DNA of 64,000 bases from Strigamia acuminata (Eukaryota > Arthropoda > Chilopoda > Geophilomorpha > Linotaeniidae): assembly GCA_949358305.1 (NCBI GenBank), contig OX442322.1, forward strand, positions 744,001-808,000. The letters are read 5' to 3'. Positions 32,989 to 43,603 of the stretch are shown in pieces (within the stretch, counting starts at the first letter, position 1; every line of letters begins with the position of its first letter). Position numbers and translations under genes: made by a program. The notes under the pieces were generated by a model. That model was not told the origin of the DNA, did not search any database, and was given only the letters and a program-made list of their open reading frames with translations.

Positions 32989-35900
32989 AGAAGTAGCTAA
33001 TGCTACATCGGAGATTTTATTTATGGATGTAGACACAACTTGTCTTGAAATAGCCACTAGTCATAGTGGCGGAGTAGAGGAAAATCTGCAAGAAATGACG
33101 GAGCAATTAAAAAATCTGACATTGTTTCCTCACAAGTGCTACACGAAGAAATTCTGTAGACTTCGCCGACTCAACAGAGTCATAGGCGGCAATAACTTGC
33201 ACAACATTACTTTGGGTAATAATAAAGATGATCCTCGAATGAAGATCACAATTGGTGGGCTCACCTACAACGCGCTCATGGATACAGGAGCATCTCAATG
33301 TTACATTGGAGAACAACTTTTGTCTGAAACTCAGGCTCTGCCGGAATTTTTGCAAGAGGCTCCCAGAAACATGTTGGTTAACGCTGTAGGCGTAGCACCT
33401 GTTGGACAAATAACTTTGTGCGTGCAATGGGCTGATGAATTTACACCAATGAATTTCATCGTTTTGGCAAAACGAGTTTGTGGCTTGATACTTGGTCACA
33501 ATTTCATGCGCAGACAGAAAATTAGTCCGCATCCACATTTACAAGAGTTCTCTTGTGCAGATAAACCTAATTGGTCCGCCCCTTATGAGTCGGAAGAAGC
33601 CAATTTGGCCCTCGCCCCGTTAAATCGAATTACTTTCGATTATTTAGGACTGTCGTCCACTCTCAACTCAATTGAGTTAACAGACACTCCTGTGTTGACT
33701 TGGGATGAAAAATTAGTTGAGGAGAGCAACTGCACTCCGGAACAAAGACTAGCACTTCGCGAAGTGGTTAACTCGATACCGAATGTATTTCGTGATCAAG
33801 TTGGGTGCACTAACGTGACCCAACATCGTATTAAGTTCAAAGAAGGGCATTCATTGCCCAAAATGCAGTATAGAATGTATAACCCGGCCAAGAGAGCCAT
33901 TATGACCAAACTAGCTGCAGAATTGGAACAGGATGGACTCATTGAAAAGGCCAAAGGGCCCTTCATAAGTCATCCCGTCATTGTTGCAAAGCCTGACGGC
34001 TCGTATAGGATGTGCATCGACTACCGGTGGCTGAATGCCATCACCGAAGTCGAAGTAATACAAATGCCAAGTATTGACCTTTTATTGCATAATACTGGTC
34101 CGGCAAAGTATTTTACGTCCATTGACCTTGTCAAAGGTTACTATCAGGTCGAAATGTGTGAGGAAGATCGTCCAAAAACGGCGTTTTATACGCCAAACGG
34201 CCCTTATCAATTTGTGCGAATGCCGTTCGGCCTTTGCAATGCGCCTTGTACTTTCCAGCGTCTGATAGAAGGCATTTTAGGCTCAGCTTTACAGGACTAC
34301 GCGTTAGTCTATTTGGATGACGTAATTGTATATTCAGATAATTGGGATGATCATCTCAAACACGTTCGAGATGTTCTAGAAAGGCTTAACCAAGCCAACA
34401 TGACAATAAATAAAGCAAAATCTCGTTTTGGGCGTACAGAATTAAAATTCTTGGGCCACTGGATTAAACCCGAAGGTCTCTTCGGTGATCCCGATAAAAT
34501 ATCGGCGATTATGAAATTTCCTACCCCCACGTGTGCTAAAGACATTCAGCGCTTTCACGGCATGACTAACTTCTTCAGGAAGTTTGTTCCAAATCACGGA
34601 ACTATTGCCGCACCATACACACGTATGATGAATGAGAAAACTCCATTTGAATGGGGAGATGAGCAGACAGAAGCTTTTAATAAAATTAAAGAGCTACTTT
34701 GTGGTGACAATTGTCTACACAAACCAGATATGACTTTGCCATTTGTTGTCATGACTGACGCTTCACATGAAGGCTTAGGAGCTGTCCTTTGCCAAGACGT
34801 CGATATATTCGATGAAAAGAAGCAGAAAAACATTTCTGTACCCAGACCCGTTGCTTACGCAAGCAGAGTTTTACGTGGAGCGGAGAAGCGTTATACAACG
34901 CCCGAACTTGAATGTCTCGCAGTCGTGTGGGCTATTGATCGATTTAAACCATATCTCGAATATGGTACATTCACTTTAGAGTCAGATGCAGAAGCACTGA
35001 AATGGTTGATGCGAACGCCTGAACCATCTGGGAAATTTGGCCGATGGGCCTTAAGAATCCAATGTGGAAATTTTAAAATTGTTTTTTGAAAAGGTGCTGC
35101 TAATCAAGTTGCAGATGCACTTTCTAGAGCCCCACTAACAGAGGAAGACATTCCTCTTCGAGATCATGTGGAACCTGTCGAAATTAAACAATATTGGCCT
35201 GAATGGGACGGAAATCCGTCTGTTTCCTTAAATCATGCCCCAGAAAAACGAGAATTTTTGGCTAGTATGCGTTCCTATTTTTCAGAAAATTCTAAAGAAT
35301 GTTCTGAAGAAAGGGAGGGGGAGGAAGTACAAGAAACTTTGTACAGTGCGTTGACTGAAGTACTTAAAGAAGTCCTCCCTACAAGGAGAGAAATAATAGA
35401 TGCTCAGTTACTAGATAATGAATGCAAACGCATTCGAGAATATTTATTGAATGACAAGGTTGTTGGGATACCACAATCTGAAATAAAAGAATGGAAAAAC
35501 AAAGTCAAAAACTATTGTTTAGACAAAAAAGAAGTTGATGGTGATCAAATGATCATCTATTTTAACCCTTCGTTCGAAGAGGAATTAAACGATTCGGGAA
35601 ATGGCTTTAAAGCCGTTGTACCCAGTGCACTCGTAAAACGAGTACTCTTCGCTTGTCATGGCCACCCCCTAAGCGGTCACGCTGGGATGAGTAAGACGTT
35701 GGAGAAAACACGTTTAATATATTTCTGGCCGGGTATGAGTAGAAGTGTCAGGAACTACGTTAAAAGCTGCACGCACTGCGCTCAGTACAAGCCTATTCAA
35801 CAGAAAAGGCACGCAGCTCCTTACACGCCCCACAACATGACCAATCCTTGGGAATGTATCAACATGGACTTGATGGGCCCAAAACCTGCGGGAAGGTCCC

Positions 35901-37147
35901 AAAACAAGTATATTTTTGTCATTATTGATAATTGTACCAAGTTCGTTGAAATTAAGGCTTTGACCAAAGCCACGAGCGCTAACTGCGTTCAAGAATTAAG
36001 ATCTGTTACAAACAGATGGGGACACCCCAAAAAGATTGTGAGCGATAACGGAAAACAATTTGTTTCCGATATTTACAATGAGTATTGCGAAATGTACAAC
36101 ATTCGCCCGTCTGATACGAGCACGTATCATGCCCAGGCGAACCCGACAGAGCGAGCCAATAGAGATATAAAGACGATGCTGGCCCTGTACACAGATGTGC
36201 ACACGCAATGGCCACGTTATTTAGACAAATTCGCGTTCGCGATGAGGAATAATGTCTCAGCGGCAACGGGCTCAAGCCCGATGTTACTGAACACGGGACG
36301 AATCGTAACATTACCTTTCGACCCAAGGATTATTAAACATGCCAATCCATTTGACAAAGAAAATCCAGAAAAATATGTCAGAGTACTATTGGATGTATTG
36401 CGCAGATCGCATCAAGAGATGCATCGCAGAATTCAATTGAATTTTGAGCGGCGTAGAAAAATACACGAACAAAAGTTCGTAATTACGGAGTTCGAAGTTG
36501 GAGATTTAGTTTGGAAACAAACTCACATTCTCTCGTGCGCAGATAAAAATATTTCTGCTGGTTTCGCGGAGAAGAGAGATGGTCCGTGGGAGATTACTAA
36601 AGTACTTCCAGGCGGAGCGTATAAATTACGCAAATTATCTGATGGTTTGATCGAAAAATCAGTGAACATTAAAGCGTTGTACCCCTATACGCCCTCATAC
36701 CCAATTGAGACTTGGAAAGTAGGACAAAAGTCCGCCTCTTACTCGCCTCAAGAAAATCCTAAATGGATGGTTGAAAGTAACCAACTTCCGGATGCTGAAG
36801 AAATGGAATTAATTCCTGAAACTTCTTCAGAAATTCCAATGGAATTATCCAACTCAACTTCGGTGCAAATTGACAAATCTGCGCCCATTAAGTCTAAACA
36901 TAGACACAGACAACGATTAACTGCAATAGAAAAGAAAGCGGCGTTGAAAAGAGGTGAAACTCCAAAGAAACCACCTCGAAAACCCCGCAAACCCCAACCG
37001 GTAGTTCCGCGAACTAGCCTTCGTCCTCGACGAGAGCGAAGGCCGAATCCTAAATATGCAGATGAAAATTTCGTGCGAAACATCACTGCAGTATTTAAAA
37101 AACCATACCAACAACGAGGAAAAGCCTCAAAGTTCTGTTGGAATTGA
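32954..37147 (+). pseudogene. pol: gypsy-2 Pol: protease, RT, RNase H, integrase; one nonsense codon
   Basis: One frame from the frameshift site to 37147 is interrupted only by TGA at 35087-35089; gypsy-1 has CGA there. Protease LMDTGASQCYIG is at about 33275. RT has FTSIDLVKGYYQVEM, RMPFGLCNAPCTFQ and the catalytic LVYLDDVIVYSDN (about 34308). RNase H has VVMTDASHEGLGAVL. Integrase has the H2C2 zinc segment (HPLSGHAG, CTHCAQYK), D/D/E in MDLMGPKP, SDNGKQF and NPTERANRD, a GPY/F-like domain and a long basic tail. All catalytic residues are visible. The nonsense codon lies in RNase H, so this copy would make truncated Pol lacking integrase unless read through. Confidence 0.93.
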
Positions 37148-38199
37148 TAAGTTTTATTTAAAACTTGGAGACAGTAATTATTTTACATGTCTAACAGGTG
37201 TAGTGATTGAAAATCTCAACACCGGGGGACACTTTGATATGAAGAGTATCGAAATTTATATTAAAATATGAATTTGTTGCGATAAGTTAAAATATTCGAT
37301 AGAATATTTTATTATTTGGTCATATTTGTATGTATTTTAATTAAAATACAGAGAATTACTTTGAAAAGTGATAATCTCGCCTCTTCACGAGGGTATGAGA
37401 CTTACGAGGTGTGATTAAATCTCGAACCCGACAATTAATAGGGAATGAAATTCCCAGGGTTCATTGCACACAAACACTTCGTAACACACGTGGATATAAG
37501 TGACTTCGTCCCTTCGTCCCTCTTCACTTTTCGACTCGAGATTTCAACGCTAATTCATTTAGTCGACTCAAGCAGGAAAACTAGCTTCAACCGTAAGTAG
37601 TTTTCAATAATATTCTTTGACCAAAGAATTTAAAAGAATTGTTCGCAACAATTGGTAAAATATCGGCGTCCCGATAAAAGTTAAAAAATTCACGTGTATT
37701 ATAAGCGTGAATCAGCATTAAATCACTCTGGAAGTTTAGCTATTCAGTCGAATAGTTGGGTTAAAAATTAATAATAAATTATTAAGTTTTAAGTATGTAA
37801 GCACTAATTATTCAAATCAAGTTGCGGTCGAGGCTTGCATAAATTATTTGGCGATGAATTTTCGATGTAAGATATTTATTAGACTAGGTGTTAATTAATT
37901 AATACGAAAGATATTTTGATACTCGGAAGTTGGATTAAATAATTTACAAAACTAAAGGGAATTTTTTTTTTGAAAAATCAACAAGTTGCGATTTTCGATG
38001 AAAATCGCTGTCAGGCGAGTCCATTCTCGTGTCATGAACACAAGGGGAATGTGACTCATTAGTGTCACATGTTGAGGGTTATAAATAACTCGAGTTGTGT
38101 ATTTTTCGTTGCGAACAATACGTTTAAATTCTTTGGACTCAAGGAATGACTATTTAGAGTGGAATTATTTTTAATAAAATAATTTATTTGCGTCTGCAG
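37148..38199 (+). other. gypsy-2 pol-ORF3 spacer
   Basis: 1.05 kb noncoding, collinear with gypsy-1 14901-15967. It contains several short inverted repeats, e.g. CGAGTCCATTCTCGTGTCATG near 38017. It ends in TTTGCGTCTGCAG directly before the ORF3 ATG. It may hold the intron 3' part of a spliced subgenomic RNA. Confidence 0.6.
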
Positions 38200-39717
38200 A
38201 TGGGAAGTGGTAAACACCGTTCGAAACGGAGTCATCGACGTCACCGTCATGAAAGTTCCAGCTCGTCCACCTCGTCTAGTGACGAGCAACGCCGTTCGGC
38301 CGAACGTGCATATTTGAGGGCCCAACCGATACCAACGGCACCAGCCTCCATGTATGCCCTGACGCCACTGCAGTTAGCAACGCTAAATTGGCTGAGCGTC
38401 CATCCGGACGGCCTTCCGCTCGACTTAAATGCGATGATGCAGGCCCCATCCACATCTGCGCAGCCAAATGTTTATGAGTCGGCGCAATTGGCCCCATTGG
38501 CCCAGGTAGCATATCCGCCTGTAAACGTTATCAACGTCCCGTTGGCCCCGCATTCGCCAGAATTTCGGCCGCCAACTGCAAGCGTGGCGCCTACCGTCGC
38601 CAACACGTCGAATGCGACTGCACCGACTGTGGCAGGACAATCAACGACTGATGTGCATCTCCCTGCCGGTGCTGAGTCTTCGGCATCCGAGTACGGCTGG
38701 AATGAACCGCCACCGGGCGCTCTACGTTTTTCGGAGCCTGTTTCTCGCAACCGCGAGTACCGAGCCGCCAACAAGGCAAAAAAAAAGGACGAGAAGGCCC
38801 GCCTGCGCAAAGAACAGTGCGAGCGTGACATGGCAGCCGGAATACCTCACGATAATATCGTGACTGACCAGGCCACGGAGACGATCTGCCCATTTTGCGT
38901 CGGCTGTGGGTGGTGCTGCGGTGCATCCGCAGGTTCTTCTTTGATGCGTTGTCCAAATTGCCGTGGAAGGAAAACGCGACCGCGTTCGGAGCCGTGGCGC
39001 AAGGAGGTTCAGCCCCACGTGATGAAAGGCATTAAGCCGAATGAGAAGCGATGTTGGGCTCACTGCCCAAAGTGTCGACTTTTCCTGAATAGTCGTGGCG
39101 AAGCGGTTTACATCGACCCGCGCTTCCTCACCTGGACCCGTGCTGAAGCCAACGCCGGGGTAAGAGTCGAACTCCTTCGACAATCACCGCCGCCGTCCGA
39201 GGACTCCGAAGTTTCTACTGAAACTGTCCAGGCCGCCGAAAGCATCGGAAGCGAGGTTGTAGAAGAATTCGTTCGACCAAGAGCGATGTCGCGTGGGCGA
39301 GGCTGTCTTACGCTCGACCGAGCAAAGGAAATTGCCAAGGTTCAACGAACCAATATCTTGGCACGAGGGCGAGCTCGAAAGCTTCAAAAGGCCGTGGAAG
39401 CATCGTCTAAACCCGTGGAGGATCCTCCAGCGGCCGTGACCGACGTGTCCAGCGCTCCTCCAGCGTCCAAGTCTGAAACATCGGACGACGCTCAGTTCGA
39501 GGATGCAGAAGAGTTGCTTTCAGTCGTCGATTTCGTGGCCGAACTTCTCGACGACATGCCGTTTCCGCCCCCGAGTCCGGAAGAAATTGAAGCTTCCGTA
39601 GAAGCTGTGTTTTCTGCCGCTTCGACTGAAGCGACTGAAGAGTCCGATCTCCTGACTTCCACCGAAGTCGAGAGGAAGGAAGAGAAAGATTCGACTGACG
39701 TCGAAAAGAAGGAATGA
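38200..39717 (+). CDS. gypsy-2 ORF3: env-position Arg/Cys-rich protein, 505 aa
   Basis: The ATG at 38200 directly follows CAG. Residues 4-17 form an arginine-rich basic motif (KHRSKRSHRRHRH), followed by a Ser run. Residues ~35-170 are Pro/Ala-rich, and ~183-207 are basic/helical. A cysteine cluster follows: C230, C233, C236, C239, C240, C251, C254, C285, C289, C292, in CX2C pairs that look zinc-binding. The C-terminal 150 residues are acidic and Ser/Thr/Glu-rich. There is no signal peptide, membrane segment or furin-type site, so this is not a classical Env. A nuclear RNA-binding or transcription-regulating accessory protein is the best inference. No family was recognised. Confidence 0.8.
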   Translation: MGSGKHRSKRSHRRHRHESSSSSTSSSDEQRRSAERAYLRAQPIPTAPASMYALTPLQLATLNWLSVHPDGLPLDLNAMMQAPSTSAQPNVYESAQLAPLAQVAYPPVNVINVPLAPHSPEFRPPTASVAPTVANTSNATAPTVAGQSTTDVHLPAGAESSASEYGWNEPPPGALRFSEPVSRNREYRAANKAKKKDEKARLRKEQCERDMAAGIPHDNIVTDQATETICPFCVGCGWCCGASAGSSLMRCPNCRGRKTRPRSEPWRKEVQPHVMKGIKPNEKRCWAHCPKCRLFLNSRGEAVYIDPRFLTWTRAEANAGVRVELLRQSPPPSEDSEVSTETVQAAESIGSEVVEEFVRPRAMSRGRGCLTLDRAKEIAKVQRTNILARGRARKLQKAVEASSKPVEDPPAAVTDVSSAPPASKSETSDDAQFEDAEELLSVVDFVAELLDDMPFPPPSPEEIEASVEAVFSAASTEATEESDLLTSTEVERKEEKDSTDVEKKE

Positions 39718-40435
39718 AAAAGGACAAAATTAACATTCGTTATTTTTCCGAGTGGAAATTTTTATGACTAAAAATGTTCCAAGTGTTTGTTGTGTTTTTT
39801 GCAATTAAGAAATATTCTCATGAGTATTGTGTTTGTTTGGTTTCAAGATTTTGAACTAATCATTAAATACTCGAACGAGTATAGTTTAATTTTAAAATTG
39901 GATTCAATTTAATTCGCTTTGTGTTTTCCGAATTCAATTTGGGTGTTAATATATGTTTGTTTGATTTATTTGCGAATTTCATAATTATTTGTGGAAATTG
40001 TGTTTGTTTTGCTTTGTTCAAAGTGTTGAAGAATTTCAAGTTGAAATTCAATAATTTTTATGACAATCGTAATAAAAATTAGTAGTTTAGATTTTCAATA
40101 AATAAAATTTTGCATAAGTTTATTTTTATTGATTATCTTGTTGATTAATAAGCTAGGAAAGAAGTTTATTTGATGGAGAAAATAAAATTTCTATCGAAAT
40201 TAGTTTTCTCGAACATGTATCCATGTTCGGACGAGTTCATTTCCGTCGCTTAGCAACCGGGAGTTGCGTAGTACAGGGAAGCCGATTAGTCTAATTGGGT
40301 GACGAAGTTTCTGAGAGAAATAACGTGATTAAGTTTAATAAAATACTTACCAAGTGGATTAATTCGATAGAATTAGGTGAACATTCTTATCCATTAAGAA
40401 TGACAATCGAGAGTTAGTAAACTCTATGCTTGTCA
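39718..40435 (+). other. gypsy-2 region between ORF3 and 3' LTR
   Basis: About 720 bp of AT-rich noncoding sequence with no credible ORF, collinear with gypsy-1 12636-13382. Near 40200 the palindromic CGAACATGTATCCATGTTCG is conserved in both copies. Confidence 0.6.
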
Positions 40436-40445
40436 CCGGGGGATG
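40436..40445 (+). other. gypsy-2 polypurine tract
   Basis: The purine-rich CCGGGGGATG directly precedes the 3' LTR, the expected plus-strand primer. Confidence 0.65.
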
Positions 40446-42187
40446 TGTGATGATTACAAATCAGTATTTATCAATGTTCACAATAGATGGCGCTGTTTAA
40501 CAAACGCGCGTAATTCAAACTCGATGAAACAAAAAAAGCGTAATAAATTATTACTTGGACACGGTGAATAAAATATAACTATTTTATTCAATATGAATTA
40601 AGTATTAATTACTTGATGATGTTGATTCTATCGAAACAATATCCACATTACTTACCTGTCGAAGGGAACCAATCGGACCCTTCCGGACCCCAACTGGGCC
40701 CATCTGGACATAGTCATATATTAGGTCCGGACTAGTGACCCACGAATCCGTTGATTCGTACGCTGATTGGCTGTCGCCAATCTAGTAGTTCTACAGAACT
40801 ATATAAGCATCAGTTTCTCACCCTCTCACCCCCCTGGCTTGATAACTGTAAATGTCTGTAATTGAATTGTTGTTATCGTTTGATTTCACTTTCTTATCGA
40901 CACATCAGGCCACCTCAGCTCTCCACAGTTAGTATTCATTACTATTTTGTTATTGCTGTTGTAGGGCTATTTCGGGAAGGCTAACTCCGGTAATAGACAT
41001 GCATTCGCATGAAATGGCCCCGTAACGTTAGCCAGCTGTTCTACGGGACAGTAGGATTTCGTACGGTGGCTTAATATAACGGTCGTATACAGTACGACCT
41101 TGCTAAATGAAAGTAGGTCCCTCAGCTAACTGGCCTCAGTCCGCTGCAGGATGGTTGTTGTAAACAGCCCACGCAGGTTCCCGTCTTTCTACGATTGGTC
41201 CTTCCGCACGTTAAAAGTCGGTAAAGGCCTAATGCACAGGTAACACGCCGGGTTGGTAGCCCGTGAGTAATATCTTCAAGATGTTGCGATAAATAACTAC
41301 CTGGATAATGGTAATTCAACGGCAGTGGCCAAATAATATTTTACCCGGTGCTCGATCAATGGATCCCGTCATCGTAAGGCATGCTGGCGGATGGAGGAGT
41401 CAAATCCTCCCGCGATGGTTCTCTCGACCGTCGTGACGGTCCCCGCCCCATCGTACCCTCCGGGTTAGTAACCCGTGAATGATATATAAAATATATCGTG
41501 TTAAACAAATTACTCGGGCATTGGTAATCCTGTATTGGCAATATCTTTTAAACCCGGTAAGTCCATAGAAATGTTTACCTGGTGGTTGGTACCACCGATA
41601 GCGAGTTAAAGCACACAATTAAATACTCGGCGCCTGATCACGAGATCTTGTTGTCGTAAGGCATGCTGGCGGATGGAGTCTCAACAACTCCCGCGACGTT
41701 CTCTCAATTGTCGTGACGGTCCCCGCCCAATTAATATTTATACAACAATTCATTTGTTGTATTCTACTAATTACTTTACTTTTATTCATTTGGAACATGG
41801 AATATTCTGCTGAATATTCCTACTTATGCGAAGGACTCTTTGCATTATTAGATACTCGAGCTGCGGACCAAATACGTCTCCGTAGCGATATTTGTGACGA
41901 TGCCGCAAGTCAGCCGTATCCCTCTGGCTTCGCCCGGATCCTCAACCAGTTGATGCCGCCCGTTTACACGCGTCAAGAACCCATCTTTTGTTGTTAGTAT
42001 TTAGTAATAAATATGTCATGTCACACTAAAACTGTAAGTTATTTCTACTTGACCACATATTCATGTTTGTAAAGACTTCCGTAGCTTATCCCGGTTAGGT
42101 TGTTGCTAAACTTAGCAACGTCTTGTATAAACCGAATTATCTATCTCAAAAGAACTAATAAATTAGCCCAAAAGTAGAATCGTCACA
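40446..42187 (+). repeat. gypsy-2 3' LTR
   Basis: 1742 bp, the same length as the 5' LTR, and includes the small ORF 41797-41997 and AATAAA 42006-42011. About ten single-base differences from the 5' LTR were seen by eye. Confidence 0.93.
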
Positions 42188-42191
42188 ACGT

Positions 42192-42617
42192 TACCGGAGT
42201 AGAAGAACAGGCAGATGTGGTAATAGGGTACGAACAATCGAAACATTCGGATTGGTTTCCAAAGGTGCCGATGCGTGGAAATTCTTTCTAAGACATGGAG
42301 AGTTTTATACTCCTCATCACGGCCATATAACTCGCATAAACTTATACATGTATACTAACAATGAATACCCGGATAGATTTTGAGATTTTGGGTTTATTTT
42401 GTCTATTAACGGGGAAAATCAAACGTTCGTTATTGCACGTGCAGAGATTACAAAAATACCGGGCCCGATGCCGGTATGTTTTAAATCGTACAATTTTGGG
42501 AAAACCATTGGTTTCGATGATAACGATCACATTAGAATGTCTACCAGTGCCGCATGGGGTGATGATATTAGAGTTTTCGCCCACGTGTATTGCAGATTCG
42601 ATCGCAGTAAATGGTAA
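42192..42617 (+). pseudogene. Polinton fibre-like protein, C-terminal (head-like) domain
   Basis: The frame entering from 27837 across the ACGT duplication continues for ~25 residues (VVIGYEQSKHSDWFPK). It needs one frame change near 42265 and meets one TGA near 42380 before ending at TAA 42615-42617. The domain is ~145 residues with alternating hydrophobic/aromatic residues typical of a beta-rich fold (INGENQTFVIARAEI, RVFAHVYCRFDRSKW). After a long coiled coil this is the layout of a fibre with a C-terminal knob. No named family was recognised. Confidence 0.55.
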
Positions 42618-42626
42618 GCCTAAACT

Positions 42627-42956
42627 CTAAAACCAATCCACGTTGATTTTGATTGATTCAACTTTGACGAAGCTGAAATATTCGTATCTTCGTAAGAACT
42701 TTGGTTTAAGTTTAAACGAGTTTTGGTATTTACAAACCAAGAAGAACTTTAACGTGCACGAATGCATATCCCTCGACACTTCTGCTGCCATTAATCTGAT
42801 ATTTTCTTCAGCACTGAGCATTACATCTTCGTACGAAGTGAGAGTCGAGTCGAATACGATGGAATATGATCGGGATTGTCCATCGAAAACACTCCTTAGT
42901 AGTTCATAGTGATTAGTCAAACTTCCATCTTCTCCGGTGCATTGGTTGACATTCAT
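42627..42956 (-). CDS. Polinton small gene, copy 1 (unknown function, 109 aa)
   Basis: The frame is intact from ATG 42956. Its conserved core, shared with the copy at 53229-53684, includes NHY-LL, SYSIVFD, EVSRDMHSC and LVCKYQ. The two proteins differ at many positions, so the duplication is not recent. It lies just downstream of the leftward TATA box of the palindromic block at 43030-43293 and converges on the fibre-like gene. No transmembrane segment or known motif is seen. Confidence 0.55.
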   Translation of the reverse strand: MNVNQCTGEDGSLTNHYELLRSVFDGQSRSYSIVFDSTLTSYEDVMLSAEENIRLMAAEVSRDMHSCTLKFFLVCKYQNSFKLKPKFLRRYEYFSFVKVESIKINVDWF

Positions 42957-43470
42957 TTTGAATATGTTATGTAAAAAATTTGAAAAACTGCTTATTTTTA
43001 AGAAAAGGAAAAAAAATTGAAAATTTTTTGTGGAAACAGTAGCCCTTTCAATCGTAAGAAGAGAGAGGAACTGATTTATGAGGGGGAACGTTGCTCTTTA
43101 TATACTGTTTTAAACCGGAAGTGCGTCGTACAAAAGAAGCTTCTAAAATGTTCTAGAATATTCCAAACCGGAAGTTGGTGGTACTCACTTCCTGTTTTAC
43201 CTACTTCCGGCTCAAAATAGTATATAAAGAGCAGCGTCCCCATAATAAATCAGTAGCTCCCCCTCCCTACAATTGAAAGGGCTACTGTTTCCACGCTCAA
43301 TTTTTCAATTTTTTGCTTTGAAGAAATTTTTTTCTTTTCTATTCTTTATTATTTTTTAATTTTGATTAAAATTTTGAAATTTTTTTTGCATAAAAAAAAA
43401 TATCGATTTATTCGTAAAATAGACTTCGATGAGTGAGCAGCGTTTTTTTTTTATGCTCCCATAACCCTAA
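42957..43470. repeat. direct repeat copy 1 (promoter block), pairs with 53690-54222
   Basis: About 500 bp, matching 53690-54222 in the same orientation, up to GATGAGTGAGCAGCG followed by a T run. Each copy adjoins a copy of the same small gene, so a gene plus its promoter was duplicated on both sides of the polymerase gene. Confidence 0.8.
43030..43293. promoter_or_regulatory. palindromic bidirectional promoter, copy 1
   Basis: The arms are imperfect inverted repeats. GTGGAAACAGTAGCCCTTTC at 43030 mirrors GAAAGGGCTACTGTTTCCAC ending 43293. GCTCTTTATATACT (43093-43106) mirrors AGTATATAAAGAGC (43219-43232), giving two outward-facing TATA boxes. CCGGAAGT-type motifs occur near the centre. The left promoter would drive the small gene 42627-42956. 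No gene is seen immediately to the right. Confidence 0.65.
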
Positions 43471-43603
43471 AATTTAAACAATTAATCGATTTAACAGCTA
43501 TAAAGGGTTACGGTTTACAAGCCATAACTCTTTAACTCTTAATGCTAAGCAGCGTAAAAAAAAAGTAAAACGTTCTGAAATGGCTTTTATTTTTTTAAAA
43601 CAT
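43471..43603. other. AT-rich spacer at the polymerase 3' end
   Basis: Two short near-inverted segments (GAGCAGCG-T run and a run of A after AGCAGCGT) flank it. No gene was found. Confidence 0.4.

Larger units (their letters stand above)
27838..42187 (+). mobile_element. gypsy-2, full-length 14.35-kb Ty3/gypsy element
   Basis: Two 1742-bp LTRs (27838-29579 and 40446-42187) begin TGTGATGATT and end ATCGTCACA. The target duplication ACGT is at 27834-27837 and 42188-42191. By eye the LTRs differ at only about ten positions, mostly C/T changes, so insertion was recent. gag and ORF3 are open, and pol has one stop. It splits the Polinton fibre-like gene. Confidence 0.95.

Noticed and set aside
38200-39717. 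ORF3 as a retroviral-type envelope because of its position
   Set aside because: No signal peptide, hydrophobic fusion segment, transmembrane helix or cleavage site is visible, and the composition is Arg/Pro/Ser/Glu-rich with a zinc-like Cys cluster.
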